The notes: generated by a model from the sequence alone, not told the origin. 64,000 bases of DNA from Thysanoteuthis rhombus (GCA_963457665.1 OY735233.1:30204676-30268675), one strand, 5' to 3'; shown: positions 1 through 12,542, counted from the first letter of the stretch. Numbers and translations are program-made.

Positions 1-3000
1 GCCCCAACCCCCAAATCATTAGCCAGGTCACTGAGGCTCACTTCCATTCGTACACTTTATGACTTGTAACCTGCTTTATAATACATGTTTGTTGTTGTTG
101 TTCAACCTATTGCAACCTGCGTAAAATATGAACATTTCTTTGCATAGCATCGAAAAATACAAGTTTTTCATTTTAGAAATTGTTTGTTTTGTTGCTCTCC
201 TTTTCACAAAGCAAAATAACTGGTATTTGATTTCCCATTAACTTGTGGAAATTGACATTTAATTCTTTTGTACAGATATTGATAGTAGACAACTGAATAT
301 AACGCACAACAAAAATATATGTTCATTTTGGCATCCAAACTATAAAGGGGGAAACGTTCTTATCAGCTGTCATCAGACAACACATTAGTTGATCATGTCT
401 ATCAACATCATTCCCGTTGGGAGATAACATACCTTCCCCAATCTGAGCTTTGGCCTGTGCTGATAACTTAAAGACACCATTGTAAAAAATCTTCTTCTTG
501 TGGCTTTCAAACTAAACTTTTAGTCTTATTGGGATTTCCCAGCGTTGTGGACACCCTGGCCTCGAGGTCGCTTCTCAGTTTTTTCTTGCAAAAATTTGAA
601 AAAGAAAAAGAAACAAAAAAGATGAAATTATGATCTCAGCACTTTCACCAACCTCACCAAGATGTTTGGTGGGGTACCTTAGCAACATGTACATCATCTT
701 GATCACTTATGGTCTGCATTTTTCTTTTTGTCATACAAGATGGAGGTACGGTAAGTTTACACCCAGCCTATTGATAGTTACCAATGGTGGAGCTGCATAA
801 CAAAATTCCTGTTTTTATAATTTTCCTCTTGGAAATCATGGAAACCAATCATCATCGTTGCTTGATGTTGCTGATTGAACGCAACACATTTCATTACAGA
901 ACAACTAGACATAACCAAATTAGATGGTGAGTGACAGTTTGTCTATTAGTGTCTTGTTTTTATAAATTTTATAGAAATGTTCCTTTTTTAAAAAAAATAG
1001 ATTGTGACGGGTAATGAAAAGTGAATACTTTACAAAAACGTGGAAGGCATGAAATCGTGGTGCAAGCGAAATGCATCACCACCAACCGTGCCAAGATGAG
1101 ATTGAAAGAGAGTCCTCTTTTATGAACAGAGAAGTGAGCGATTGATTCAAACAAATACAGCACCCAAATGAAGGCAGTGATGTATGAAAAGCGTTGGAAA
1201 TTAATAACTGAGAGGACGTAACATTCAATAGGATAACGCTAAACTACATCTTTCTTTGGTGATCCAGAAAAAAATTGTTATAGCTTGGCTGGGAATTATT
1301 TTGCGAACTTGTTTAGTGCAAGAAACAACTTTATAAACCTATCCAACCCAAGAATTATTAAAAGGCTGACACAATTGTAGCCTAAGCTCTAAATAACAAT
1401 TAAAAGTCATCGTATATCGGATTTTCCTTGTATTTTTTCCATCAGATCCCATCCATCTACACAATTGTTTGCCCGAAATCATTAAGTTCCGAAAAGCCTT
1501 GGAATAGCAGTTCTTTCGAATTTTGGAATGCACATGCCCCTATTCTTGATTTTGAGTTGATCTTCATAGATTAGTTTTGAATCAGTGTAGATACAACTAT
1601 CTTGCTAGTTGATAGATCTAGACAAACTTTTCCACTAGATATACTACAATTAACAGTAAGTTGTATGATGTTGTGTTTATCATTTACAGTGTCCGATTAA
1701 GACTTGACGTCCTAAGCTATATAAAGCTAGGAAACTATAAGCTAGAAGAGTAGGCCATGAGGTCTGTCGAAAATTAAGAACATTTGTCTTTCAAATTTTT
1801 GAGACCCTTGCGGATTGTGAGGCCCTGAACTTGAATTTGTTCAGCTTATACCTAAATCTGGCACTTACCGCGAAACTTTTGTAGCCAACCGAGATGTCAT
1901 CTGCAAGAAAGAATAATCGGTTGAGGGGCTTTTCAGATTTTAGGATTTCAAATAAGTCTTTCTGTAACGGGTTATAGAAATAATCATATGAAAATACTCA
2001 TAAAATGTACATGAAACATTTTACATGAGCTGTTCTAATCAACTAGACGTTTGGGAAGCACCTCATATACATATATATATATACACAGGCAAGCAATCTG
2101 GACATTTATTCGGCCCCAGTTATGACTCCAGTGAACAAAGGAAATGCATTCCGTGCCGTGGACGAAAACACCTATCATTATTGATTCAAGATTAGGTTGA
2201 ACCCTTGAAAAACTCGACTGTGGTGTTTCGGTGAAAAGAGATTTACCACATTGGCCCTCCAACAGTCTATGATATAAAGAAACAGGAAAGAAAACTGATA
2301 CATTTTTTGCTGATATTCTCTAGAAGAAACGTTTGACGGAAGAAATTCGGAACTTGATGGAGTACTGAGGAAATGGTTTAAGGATCGTGTAAGTAAAGGT
2401 GTTGAACTGTACTGAATTATGGTGAAAGAACAATTATATTCAGTTTTTCTGTTCTCTAATTATCTAACTTGTTCTGATTTACACAATATTTCAAAGGTCT
2501 GATGAGGCGGTTAGCTATTGTTTAGATGTAATCCGTACGTGATTCGGCATTTTCTCTGACCCAACACTCCTCAGGTCCCAATGGCGCCGAATCAGTGAAG
2601 ATTTACCATATATATACATGCATATATATATATGATATTAATTTAAATCAATATCCACTGCCTAAACATACATTATTCATTTATTATCTCATTTAAACTA
2701 AGATAGATAAAAAAAACGAACAATTGTGTGTGTATGTGCATGTGTCTAAAGCTTAAAACATATTTCCATATAGATATGGCCTAGATGTTTTTACCCTAAG
2801 TATACAAAAATATAAAAACTATGATGAAATTATGAATTCTTATTTCTCTCCTCCTTCGAGCAAATACACTGAGTGTCGTTCAAAGGGAAATTGTACTCAC
2901 ATACGTACAGTTGGCGTCTAAATTGGAGTCATTTATTTTGATTTCTTTAATATGGAATTTTCATGGTTGATTAAAAATACAAATCCATATTTCCTTCGAA

Positions 3001-3360
3001 AGTTTTGTATAATTTCATTTCCTAAGATTTTTGAGATTATTTTAAAAGCGACGTTGAAGCCACTGTAAAAAGTTTTGTGTACCAATGTTCGAGACATTTC
3101 TTGTTGACCAAGAGGATTTATTCCCAATAAACAATAACAACATTACTATTTTTTGACTAATATTTTTTTCTTTTTATCTTATTTGTGTTGTTTCTTATTG
3201 TCACTCATTTATTCTACGATCGTCATCCTGGGATGGTGCCTTACCGATTGGGCTTTGCAATCTAAACAGTAGACATAATTCAGATTTAGCTATGTAGCTA
3301 CATTCTTTCTTTTCCAATTTTATTCCCAAGTTATGATTTGTTCGCACTTGTTATATTAGT
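1..3360. other. Unassigned AT-rich sequence
   Basis: No gene or recognised repeat is supported here. All open frames are short and lack motifs. A 75-codon minus-strand frame at 2035-2262 runs into a TA repeat at 2068-2086 and has no recognisable domain. A 9-bp inverted repeat (TGATTCGGC at 2540-2548 and its complement at 2586-2594) could form a small stem. The block may be intron or intergenic DNA. Confidence 0.6.
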
Positions 3361-3788
3361 AATCATTAGTCAAAACCGTCATCAGAACTGTCAACACAGG
3401 TTTCTTCAGTTTTTTAAGTTGATGTGACTGGCTACGTAAGTATGACGTGTACAGACTGCAACAATAGAGCTAAAGGGCCGAAAATATAAATATTTACTCC
3501 TTATTATGTCTAGAAAAAACATTTTTTTTTTGTTTTTTGAAAATCCCCTCGAAGGGGTTTAATTCGAAGTGTTAGTTTATGGTAAACTGATGCCCTGCAG
3601 CATTCACGCTAGTTTTTCGAAAATTCTAGATTTCTAAAATGTTCTCTACCCAACAAAAGGCGAAAGATATAACTTATTCATTGATCACCCCTTTTTCATT
3701 CTTTTTTAGTTGATCTCTGTTTCCCGAACACGGGATGCTGCCAAAAGACGTTGGTCAGGTGACGGTTTCTATTGAGCGACCAACCATA
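3361..3788 (+). repeat. Family A interspersed element, copy 1
   Basis: Near full-length copy of the window's commonest repeat. It opens with the block resembling TGTCAACATAGGTTTCTTCA and continues through GACTGGCTA, the 'tatttactccttattatgtc' segment, 'taacttattcattgatcacc' and 'ccaaaagacgttggtca', and ends with 'tctattgagcgaccaacc'. It has no coding capacity. The 3' E-box-like block reads GTCAGGTGAC, one change from the palindrome in copy 7. The element class is unresolved: the ends show only partial inverted similarity, and two other copies carry an ATT-type tail. Confidence 0.8.
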
Positions 3789-3847
3789 TTCTTGTAACAG
3801 TCAATGCATCATCGAAGAAATTTATGTTATCTATAAGGCTTTCGATG

Positions 3848-3848
<1 letters not shown>

Positions 3849-3879
<31 letters not shown>

Positions 3880-3892
3880 AGCACTTACTCTC
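3849..3892. repeat. Compound ATC/AGC triplet repeat
   Basis: A run of about six ATC units passes directly into about five AGC units. Read in reverse it gives short Asp and Ala runs, but nothing else supports coding. Confidence 0.9.
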
Positions 3893-3960
3893 TTATTTGA
3901 TAATAATTTTTGCAACATCCTTTCTTTTCCTGACCTCCATATTCTGTCTTTACTACCTCT

Positions 3961-3963
<3 letters not shown>

Positions 3964-4011
<48 letters not shown>
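3964..4011. repeat. (CA)n microsatellite
   Basis: About 24 uninterrupted CA units. The His-Thr and Cys-Val open frames through it are products of the repeat. Confidence 0.97.
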
Positions 4012-4013
<2 letters not shown>

Positions 4014-4581
4014 CCCCCATTTTTTTCTGAACATCAATCATCCCAGTTCCAACTTCGACAGTCCTTGTCAATTATTTTTTACTCTCACTTACCCCCACCC
4101 TTACCCCTGTGGCTACTTCCATCTCCCGATTCTCTTTGTATAATCCGCAGACTCATCTGAAATTTTCAACTGCTTTTTTGTGTCCTTCCTACTTTCCTTC
4201 CTTCCACATTCACAAAATCAGCCATTTTATCCCAAGGGGACTTCAACAAAGAACCAACTTTTATTTCAGAAAAAAAAAAAAGAATGAAAGACATCAGACC
4301 ACGGACGGCTAATGATTTAAAAAAAACATTCTTCATTTACGGTTTTGATCCGTTTTTTTTTTGGTTTTTTTTAGAAATTTTATTTCCCTTCCTCGATTTC
4401 CTTTCAACTTTTTTTATTTTTTAAAAAACTTTCCTCAATAAGAATTTTAGTTATATTTTACACATTTTTTATATTTTTTCATTTCAAAATATTCAACTAT
4501 ATATTTTGATGGAGCTTCTTGCTTCCATCCCTGCGATGAATTCAGCGTAAAAATACAGTGGAAAAAAAATGAAATATTTGA
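4012..4581. other. Pyrimidine- and A-tract-rich unassigned DNA
   Basis: T/C-rich in the first half, with A and T homopolymer runs near 4269 and 4354. No coding or RNA signal was seen. Confidence 0.5.
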
Positions 4582-4644
<63 letters not shown>

Positions 4645-4666
4645 TATAATAATAATAATAATAATA
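4582..4666. repeat. (AAT)n microsatellite abutting family A copy 2
   Basis: About 28 AAT units ending exactly where family A copy 2 begins. In the orientation of that minus-strand copy this is an (ATT)n tail at its 3' end. Copy 8 has the same arrangement. Confidence 0.95.
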
Positions 4667-5014
4667 GGTCTGGTTAGTCAATCTCTAGGAAAACCGTCAT
4701 GTGACCAATGTCTTTTGGTTTCATTTGTTTGAGTAATTAATCGAAAATTAGAGATAGGCGCAGTGATCTCAAAAACCCTGAATTAAAAAAAAAACAGGCA
4801 GACACAAACCTAGGAATCAATTTAGCATAAACTTACATCGCAAATTAAGCCTCCACCACTAAAACCTATTTAGGGCATAATTTAAACAAACATTTTTCGT
4901 AGACCAAGTAAGGAGTCAATGCTCAAATTTTCATTCTTCTAATCCATTGATGCCGCCTGTAAGCAAAATAACAACACACATCCTTAGCCAGCCAGCTGAG
5001 CCGACTTGAAAATT
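4667..5014 (-). repeat. Family A interspersed element, copy 2 (5' truncated)
   Basis: Begins with GGTCTGGTTAGTCA, the complement of the family 3' end, and keeps CGTCATGTGACCAATG, the 'atcaatttagcataaacttac' block and the 'gccagccagctgagccgactt' block. It stops short of the family 5' end. The E-box block is CATGTG, as expected from CpG decay of CACGTG. An (ATT)n tail adjoins its 3' end. Confidence 0.78.
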
Positions 5015-5777
5015 AATATTATAATTCAGATGATAATAATGATAGTATCATCAAAGATATATATGTTATTTTCTAGTATTTATTATTATGACTGGAATAT
5101 ACCCCCCCAAAATGATAATGTTATTCATGTATGGATAGTCAGAAGCCTATGTAAAAGGTAGTTTAATTATGAAGAAATTCCCTTTACCGCTTTCTGGCCG
5201 TTGTAGAGTTGGATACAGTTGGGAGAGGGAGAATCTAGCTGGCTCGCCCGATGAATGATTTTTTTCTCTTCTTTCTCTTCGTTGCTTGCACTGCTTTCCT
5301 TTAACACGTGGAAGCTTTCACGTGGTAGTTGTAGTTATAACAGCAGACTATCACATCCGTCCCCTTTCCATATTTTCTCGCAGACATAAATGCATCAGAT
5401 TATGGCAAGTTCATTATGTCCATTAATTTGTTTGTATCAGTTTACTACATGAGTGAGCAAATAGACAGACAGCTAATTTGGATATGTACCGATTATATGT
5501 TTAGACTCGTTCGTAAAGCAATGTTTTAAAGGCAAACGGCTGAAGTACCTATAGATGACTCTGAACGGATATTTTCAATCTTAAACAATTGTTCTTTGAG
5601 AAAAAAAATTGCTTACTTGTAACAACTAACATAAATTCAAGTGCAGTTATTAACATGTCAGTCTTGAATTAGAAATATTAAGTATCACAACACACTCGTA
5701 TACAATTGCAGAGAATAGGATAAGAAGTAGACATATTTTTGTGAAGGCATGGTGTTTTGTGGAACTAACTAAAACCT
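5015..5777. other. Unassigned DNA
   Basis: No gene was recognised. A near-palindromic pair of E-boxes at 5305-5324 is listed separately. A TC-rich patch (5256-5300) precedes it. Confidence 0.5.
5305..5324. promoter_or_regulatory. Paired E-boxes in a near-palindrome
   Basis: Two perfect CACGTG hexamers lie 8 bp apart around AAGCTT (CACGTG-gaagcttt-CACGTG); the 20-mer is palindromic at all but one symmetric position pair. CACGTG is the core site of bHLH-Zip and bHLH-PAS factors (MYC/MAX, USF, MITF/TFEB, CLOCK/cycle). No promoter or gene is visible nearby, so function is only a possibility. Confidence 0.3.
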
Positions 5778-6002
5778 TCATCTTGCATCTGGTCCATACA
5801 CTGATGGTATCTCATCCAAAATTGTTTGTGGCCTTTCTAAAACAGGAAACTGATTACAGCTCTGTTCTCCACTGGCTCCATGGTCACACTTTACTTCACA
5901 TCCATACCTTAAACACATGAATGTTTTCAAGTATGGACCTGCTAACTGGAGTGTATCCCACATAGGGATGCAGTTTTCTACATGTGCAATTTCATCTCCC
6001 AA
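5778..6002 (-). other. Orphan open frame, about 75 codons
   Basis: Stop-to-stop frame without an ATG at its left end; the first ATG is within '-NCIPMWD-'. It reads as ordinary protein rather than low complexity, with four Cys in '-MCLRYGCEVKCDHG-' and '-EQSC-' and a C-terminus ending '-SVYGPDAR'. I recognise no family and see no convincing splice sites, so it may be a decayed exon, a transposon scrap or chance. Confidence 0.18.
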
Positions 6003-6120
6003 CACTCATTTCGAAGGGGTCTCGACAAAACTTTATTTACCCCCACAAACTTCGTAAATATGTCATTATAGAGGGTAAAAGACAATAGGTGCTAGGAATA
6101 ATTAAATACAACGATGAATA

Positions 6121-6555
6121 GGTCTGGTTAGTCACTCGATAGAAACCGTTACGTGCCCAACGTATTTTGGCTACATGCCCAGTTTGAGTCGATTGATTAA
6201 ATAATTGGAAAAATGGTGATCAATGAATGAGTTACTTTTGTCACCTTATGTTGGGCAGTGATCGCAAATGAAGTCTGAATTAAAAAAAATCAGAAGTGAA
6301 TACTGCCGTACAAAAACTAAGGGGCCAATTTAGCACATTGAACATACATTGTAAACTGACCTCCATTAATGGAAGAATTTAGAGATACGAAAAATGTTTT
6401 TCTAGACACAATAAGGAGTATATTTTTTAATTTTTAAGTTTCATTAGTGCGGTCTGTATGCGTGATACATACATTGCAAGCCTGCCAGCCTGACGAACAC
6501 CTTGAAAACTGAAGAAACCCGTGTTGACAGTCTTAGAGACACTTTTGATTGACGC
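6121..6555 (-). repeat. Family A interspersed element, copy 3
   Basis: Full-length or nearly so. It starts GGTCTGGTTAGTCACTC and passes through 'gttgggcagtgatcgcaaatg', 'gtctgtatgcgtgatacata', 'gccagcctgacgaac' and 'aaaactgaagaaaccc', and ends in the reversed 5' block near 'acttttgattgacgc'. The E-box block has decayed to TTACGTGCCC. Confidence 0.8.
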
Positions 6556-6933
6556 TTTGAAATACATGGATTAAGTTTGTTATTTACCAAGCTTAGCTTA
6601 GTCTGGCATAGGACAACAGAAATAGAGCATCTTCGACACAAGTATGGTGAAAGATAATGATAGACTAGACGCCCTGATATATGAATAAGATATAATGTGT
6701 TTGTGTGTGTATGTGTATGCGTGTGTGTGTGTGTCTATACATGCGTCTGTGGAGGAGATGTTATCTATGTATGCAAGAAGAATAAGCGTGATTTGAAAAA
6801 ATCGTTTTGACTCGTTTGTTTAAGACAAGGTACAATTCGCACATTGCAATACCAAAATGTTTTTCTATCGTCCAGAAAGCAAGGAACACTTGCAGGATTC
6901 AGTCAAGCCGAACAATGCTTTTACTTTTGAGAA
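6556..6933. other. Unassigned DNA with GT-rich patch
   Basis: A degenerate GT/ATGT patch occupies about 6697-6735. No gene was recognised. Confidence 0.5.

Positions 6934-7011
<78 letters not shown>
6934..7011. repeat. Compound (CT)n(TA)n(GT)n microsatellite
   Basis: Three dinucleotide tracts follow one another without spacers: CT to 6959, TA to 6982, GT to 7011. The Ser-Leu/Ile-Tyr/Cys-Val frames across it are artefacts. Confidence 0.97.
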
Positions 7012-7013
<2 letters not shown>

Positions 7014-7499
7014 CTGAATGTATGTATTGGCTACTGAGCTTCACCTCTAAGTTCTCAGTAAGTTTCCTGAGGTCACCTGAACGATTCTATCGCAGGAATA
7101 CATAAATAAAAAATAGAGAGAAAACAGCCAAAGAATTACCGAGTACATTGATAAAAAAAGTTTCAACTACGAAGGAAAATCTGTCTTATGTTTCGCTATT
7201 TTGTTAAAACATCTGTTCGGATTCATAATTTTTTTTTCATAGAAGAGAAAAAAAATGTCAAGTTTACAATGAAAAGAAGAGAAAAAACAAGGACAGAAAG
7301 CAAAGCTGAATCAACAAAATGATGACAAAGAAGAATAGTAACTGTTTCTATATTTATCCTATAAATGTGTATGTGTGTAGGATTTTCACTCTGGGAGAGA
7401 AAGAAGCAGATAGGTTGAGAGATATTACATTGGTCGATAGGAATAGAATAAATAGAAATAGGTGGATTGAAGACCAGAATGGACATGCCTGACTGCTGC
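7012..7499. other. Unassigned DNA
   Basis: A-rich on the plus strand around 7160-7330. The 121-codon minus-strand frame over 7223-7588 is Phe/Leu/Ser-rich and looks like A-tract coding, not a gene. Confidence 0.45.
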
Positions 7500-7790
7500 A
7501 AGGTCAAACCTTCACCTATTTCCATTCCAACTGAGGATGATGACTTCAACGTTTGTATCGTATATATAATAAATAAACTCGTGGACATGTAAGATTTGTT
7601 AATTTAGTCAAGAGAGCCGTCTATGGGTCGTTTGATCGTGATTCCAAATCACGCTCGGGAAATGTGAATTTCAAATATCGATTTGGTTTAATGTGACTGG
7701 ACAGGCAAAGATTTTTCTCACCTAAAATAGGTGAGGATTGTTCCTGTTGTTGTAACTAAGGTAAAAAAAAAGTCACCAAATCAGAGTGGA
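7500..7790 (+). repeat. Family B element with internal tRNA-like body, copy 1
   Basis: The upstream module ('ggtcaaacc...tccattccaactgagga...cgtttgtat') closely matches the one at 57831. The decayed tRNA-like body follows ('ttgttaatttagtcaagaga', then 'atcgtgattccaaatcacgc', the B-box position). The downstream module 'gtgaggattgttcctgttgt' matches the copies at 46.9 and 58.0 kb. Because conserved sequence precedes the tRNA-like part, that part is not at the element's 5' end as in a simple SINE. Confidence 0.65.
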
Positions 7791-7956
7791 GTTTAATCAA
7801 AAATACCGACAGGATTGGAATGGAAAAGGAGGAATAGAACTGAACATGTTTGCAGGAATATGTGTATGTATAGACATTGGAAAGAAATGGCGGACAAATG
7901 ATATTTGTACGTGTGTGTTGGTGTGTGTTTGTATATTTGTATGTGCATGTGTGTGT

Positions 7957-7994
<38 letters not shown>
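7957..7994. repeat. (GA)n microsatellite
   Basis: About 18 GA units, then a short GGGA-rich purine stretch. Confidence 0.95.
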
Positions 7995-7997
<3 letters not shown>

Positions 7998-8689
7998 AGG
8001 GGGAGGAAAGAGAGAAAGACACCAGATAGGTGCATGTTCATTCAAAGACAGTTAGAAGTCGAGGGGCAATAGGCAACTTAAGTATTATTAACACTTACAA
8101 CGAACACTTGCAAAATACTAGGATTGATTTCTTTAAAATGTCAACATACTAATAATATTAAGAGTAATAAGAAAAGAGTACGATGATAGATTCGAAAGCG
8201 TCAAGTAAATAAAATATAAACTAACCGAACCACTCGCCATCGGACAAAGTATGTTGATTATCCAGTCCATCCTGTTGATGTAAACCTTCGTCAAGATCGT
8301 CTCTCACTCACAGGTGGTTTGTCAGAGCATTGGTCATCTGTTTCCCTGGCAGCATCTCCTTACTGTGTTTAAAGACAAGATTCAGAACATTCTCCTTTGA
8401 CCGTTGTCAGAAACAAGGTGATGTGGGCATCTTTTTTTCATGAGTTGAAAAACGTTGCATCACATTTAATTTCTCATTCTATTATGGATGATTATTTTCT
8501 AAGAGTTGCATAGTCTGGGACAAGGTCAGGGCAGTGGAGCACCCAGTGAGGATAGAACTTAGCGAATGGTTTGTGAAATCAGCTTGCTTCTGCATCAGAG
8601 AAATACGGCAATGACTTCTTCAAATCAATGATATAGCCAATAGCATAAATAACGTTATTGATTGAAAAGTCACAAGAAGCCATTTGAAA

Positions 8690-8690
<1 letters not shown>
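7995..8690. other. Unassigned DNA
   Basis: The stretch 8225-8420 is GC-richer than its surroundings but has no sustained reading frame and no motif I recognise; it may be an old repeat fragment. Confidence 0.45.
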
Positions 8691-8749
<59 letters not shown>

Positions 8750-8750
8750 T
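8691..8750. repeat. (GA)n microsatellite
   Basis: Nearly pure GA with a single AA interruption. Arg-Glu and Ser-Leu frames over it are artefacts. Confidence 0.95.
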
Positions 8751-9504
8751 AGTGAGAGACACACGCATACATACATATTTATTAGTAAACAAACAAACAT
8801 CGTCCATAACTCACCACCCCCATGGCAGAATCTCTCAAAAAAGCTTACATACCATATTTCATTGGAATATATTGAATAGCAATTGAGAAAGATGAGACAA
8901 CGGCGACTATCTTTCCGCCGTGGACAAAATTCCCGTAACAGATCTAAGACGGCCAACTCATAACAGACCGATAATCTAGTGCCCACGTGTATATATGTGT
9001 GTGTCTATACGAAGGTGAATCAACACGTTCATAGCCCGACACAAATATTAGATGAAATTTGATCTGATATTTCCACGGTATAATGTTCGATTTATATGAT
9101 CTATAGCAAAATGTTAACCAGGAAAAACGTTAAGTTGAAAAATTAATGCTTGTTTGTCATTAGGCAATGGACTTATTGACGAACTTAAGTATATGGGTGT
9201 TTTTTGTGTTACTATTTGTTTGTGTGTGTGTGTGTGTGTGTGTGTAGGGATGTCTGAGTACAACTATTTGTGAATGTGTTCATATTGTGTGTCTTGTGCA
9301 ATAGCGTATAGGAAGATGATTCATTCATTACCATGAAGTAACAGCTTAATCAATACATATTAACATTTCAAGATATCAATTTCAACGGCTCTAAACAAAG
9401 ATAGATGTCCCCAGAAAACATAAAGAATTCGATCAAATTCAATTGATCACAGGGAGGAAAAAGTGCCCACGTAACCAGCCTTAATTATCAGCCGAAGTAA
9501 ACAT
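8751..9504. other. Unassigned DNA with a (GT)n tract
   Basis: Contains a (GT)n run at 9219-9246. No gene or element was recognised. Confidence 0.5.
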
Positions 9505-9664
9505 AATCTGGTTGATCACTCTGTGGAAACTGCTTCGTTACCAATGTCTTTTGGCAGCATGCCGTATTTGGGGTGATCAGTTTCACAATTGGAATAGAAA
9601 GGTGATCAAAGAATAAGTTATGTCTTTTTCTTTTGTTGGACAGTAATCTAAAATGACGGCGAAA
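9505..9664 (-). repeat. Family A interspersed element, copy 4 (3' third only)
   Basis: Keeps 'tctggttgatcactctgtgg', 'ccaatgtcttttggcagcat', 'ggggtgatcagttt' and 'ttttgttggacagtaatct', then stops at about 9660 against LINE sequence. Only the element's 3' portion is present. Confidence 0.7.
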
Positions 9665-10431
9665 ACCTATGTAACTTCAGATTTGCAGATGACATCGTCC
9701 TTTTTGCTCAGAGCTTTCATGAGGTTCAACTAATACCACATGAAATGAGTGATGAAAGCTAGAAAGTCGGCCTTCACATAAACTTAAGCCAAACAAAGGT
9801 CATATGCAACAATCACGTTGGAAATAGATGCACAGCAATCAAAATAAAAAACGCAAAACTGGAGAAAGTAGATCATTTCATCTACCTAGGAGAACGAATA
9901 TCCATGAAATCCTCAAAAGAAGAGAAAATCAAGCGACGGATCATTCTAGGAAGGCAAGCCTTCGGCCGACAAGAACTAGAAAATCTCATCAGTCCTAGAA
10001 AGAAGAGTATACCACTGATGCATTCTTGCGATAGTCACCTATGGGGCTGAAACATGGGTCCCAACCAAGAGACTGACCCTCAAGCTGAGAAGCATGCAAC
10101 GTGCACATGAAAGAATCATGCTCAACCTCACATGGAGAGATCACAAGATAGCACAGTATATTAGGGAAAATAGAAGTCTGAGACAACATAAAATCCATGA
10201 AAAAAACTCAAATGACAATGGACTGGTCATGTTGCAAGAATGGCAGACAACCGATAGACATAACAACTTACAATATTGATTTCCAGATATCACATGCGAA
10301 ACCGATTCCTGCAGAATACAAGATGGTGAGAGGAACTAGACAAGTATTGGCTCCGTGACGTCCATGATATATATAGATCTGGCAAATTCTGGGGAAGGTC
10401 CATGTCTAACGACGGACGATAAAAGACTATA
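9665..10431 (+). pseudogene. RTE-type LINE, 3' fragment of the reverse transcriptase ORF
   Basis: Translation gives NFRFADDIVLFAQSF at 9673-9717, the catalytic A/FADD box of LINE reverse transcriptase. A stop (TAG) at 9760 is followed in the same frame by HFIYLGERISMKSSKEE and KRRIILGRQAFGRQ, the thumb-region pattern typical of the RTE clade. The frame then shifts before YGAETW (10040) and MQRAHERIMLNLTWRDHK. The 3' end 'gtctaacgacggacgataaa' matches the LINE at 60.3 kb. Everything upstream of the FADD box is missing. It is a dead, 5'-truncated copy, and its left edge adjoins family A copy 4. Confidence 0.85.
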
Positions 10432-10690
10432 AGACAAAATTGAGGTAGGAAAATTGTATAGCATCAATCTGTCAAGTGAAAAGAGTGTGCCTACTTTAAA
10501 AATTAGCATTCTGAGTTTTGGCTTTCACCTGGGCTTGAATCCTGGCCGTTGCTACCATTTGAGAAGTACGCAACTATCTCGACCAGCAAACAGGTCCTAC
10601 CATGAAGATATCAAATGAAGAACAATAGATAAAATTGTAGGATTCAGTTGTGGGAAATAACGGTTTTATACAGGGTAGAGGTTTTTATAT
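10432..10690. other. Spacer with a tRNA-like head
   Basis: AT-rich apart from the tRNA-like segment listed next. Confidence 0.4.
10527..10594 (-). repeat. tRNA-like SINE head
   Basis: On the minus strand the T-arm/B-box reads CCAGGATTCAAGCCCAGG (10528-10545). Upstream, 'tgctggtcgagatagttgcg' occupies the A-box/D-arm position. Spacing fits a Pol III type-2 promoter, but the acceptor stem cannot be paired convincingly, so this is a SINE head or decayed tRNA rather than a functional gene. Confidence 0.5.
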
Positions 10691-11088
10691 TAGAAACCAT
10701 CAACCAATATTGTCAACATAGGTCTCTTCAGTTTTCAAGTTGGCCCGACTGGCTATGTATGTATGCATCACGCGTACAAGCTGCTCAAATGGGCAGACAG
10801 TTTCAACATTTTCATTTTATCGTGTCTATTTTTTTTTGAAAATTTATCTCTCGAATAGATGTTTAGAGGCAGATCCAATGTTCAATGTTTGTCTCTGCTG
10901 AATTAATCCTTCAATTTGTATCTGGCAGCATTCACATTTGTTTTGTTTTTTTTAGTTCAGCTTTTTTCATTATCACTGCCCAACCAAACACGTAGAAGTA
11001 ACTTTTTTCTATTGATCACGACCAACGAGGTATGTTTGCCAAAACATTGGTCACAAGACGGTTTCTATTGAATGGCTAACCAGACCTG
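10691..11088 (+). repeat. Family A interspersed element, copy 5
   Basis: Opens TAGAAACCATCAACCAA, then CAACATAGGTCTCTTCAG, 'gactggctatgtatgtatgc', 'atcactgcccaacc', 'taacttttttctattgatca' and 'ttggtcacaagacggtttct', and ends AACCAGACCT. Both termini are present. The E-box block reads GTCACAAGAC. Confidence 0.82.
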
Positions 11089-11394
11089 TTTTATTTCTAA
11101 ACTGATCGATCTTAAACGAGCATTGATTAGTGCCTGAAGCGGTTGTGATATTTTACATTTTCTGTATGTTATCATAACTATCTTCTTGTGTTACCATCCA
11201 CAGGCTTCTCAGCGCATGGGCGCATCGGTAGTTGCCTGGCAGCCTCAAATATTCTGCAAATGACGCTGATTACGTCCCGTTTGATAGGATAACCAAAGAA
11301 TTATTATTAGTGTCACTGATGATATTAATAAATAAACATCATTGTCTGTTGTACAGAATACGAAAAAGTTTGAAGATTACGAAAAATGTGTGTG

Positions 11395-11399
<5 letters not shown>
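11089..11399. other. Unassigned DNA
   Basis: No coding or RNA signal was seen. Confidence 0.4.

Positions 11400-11475
<76 letters not shown>
11400..11475. repeat. (GA)n microsatellite
   Basis: About 38 uninterrupted GA units, among the longest in the window. Confidence 0.97.
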
Positions 11476-11478
<3 letters not shown>

Positions 11479-11554
11479 AAAATGGCCATTTGTATCGGGT
11501 CTACCATTCTGATGGGCCTGCTCCAGATACATTGTTCATAATGGGAGTGGGAGT

Positions 11555-12479
<925 letters not shown>

Positions 12480-12485
12480 GAGAGG

Positions 12486-12519
<34 letters not shown>

Positions 12520-12542
12520 TAGAGAGAGAGGGGGGGAGAGAT
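12480..12542. repeat. (GA)n with G-run
   Basis: GA-rich simple repeat ending in a seven-G block. Confidence 0.9.

Noticed and set aside
2035-2262. 75-codon minus-strand frame
   Set aside because: Ends in a TA repeat and has no motif; it may be part of an unrecognised repeat but cannot be supported as a gene.
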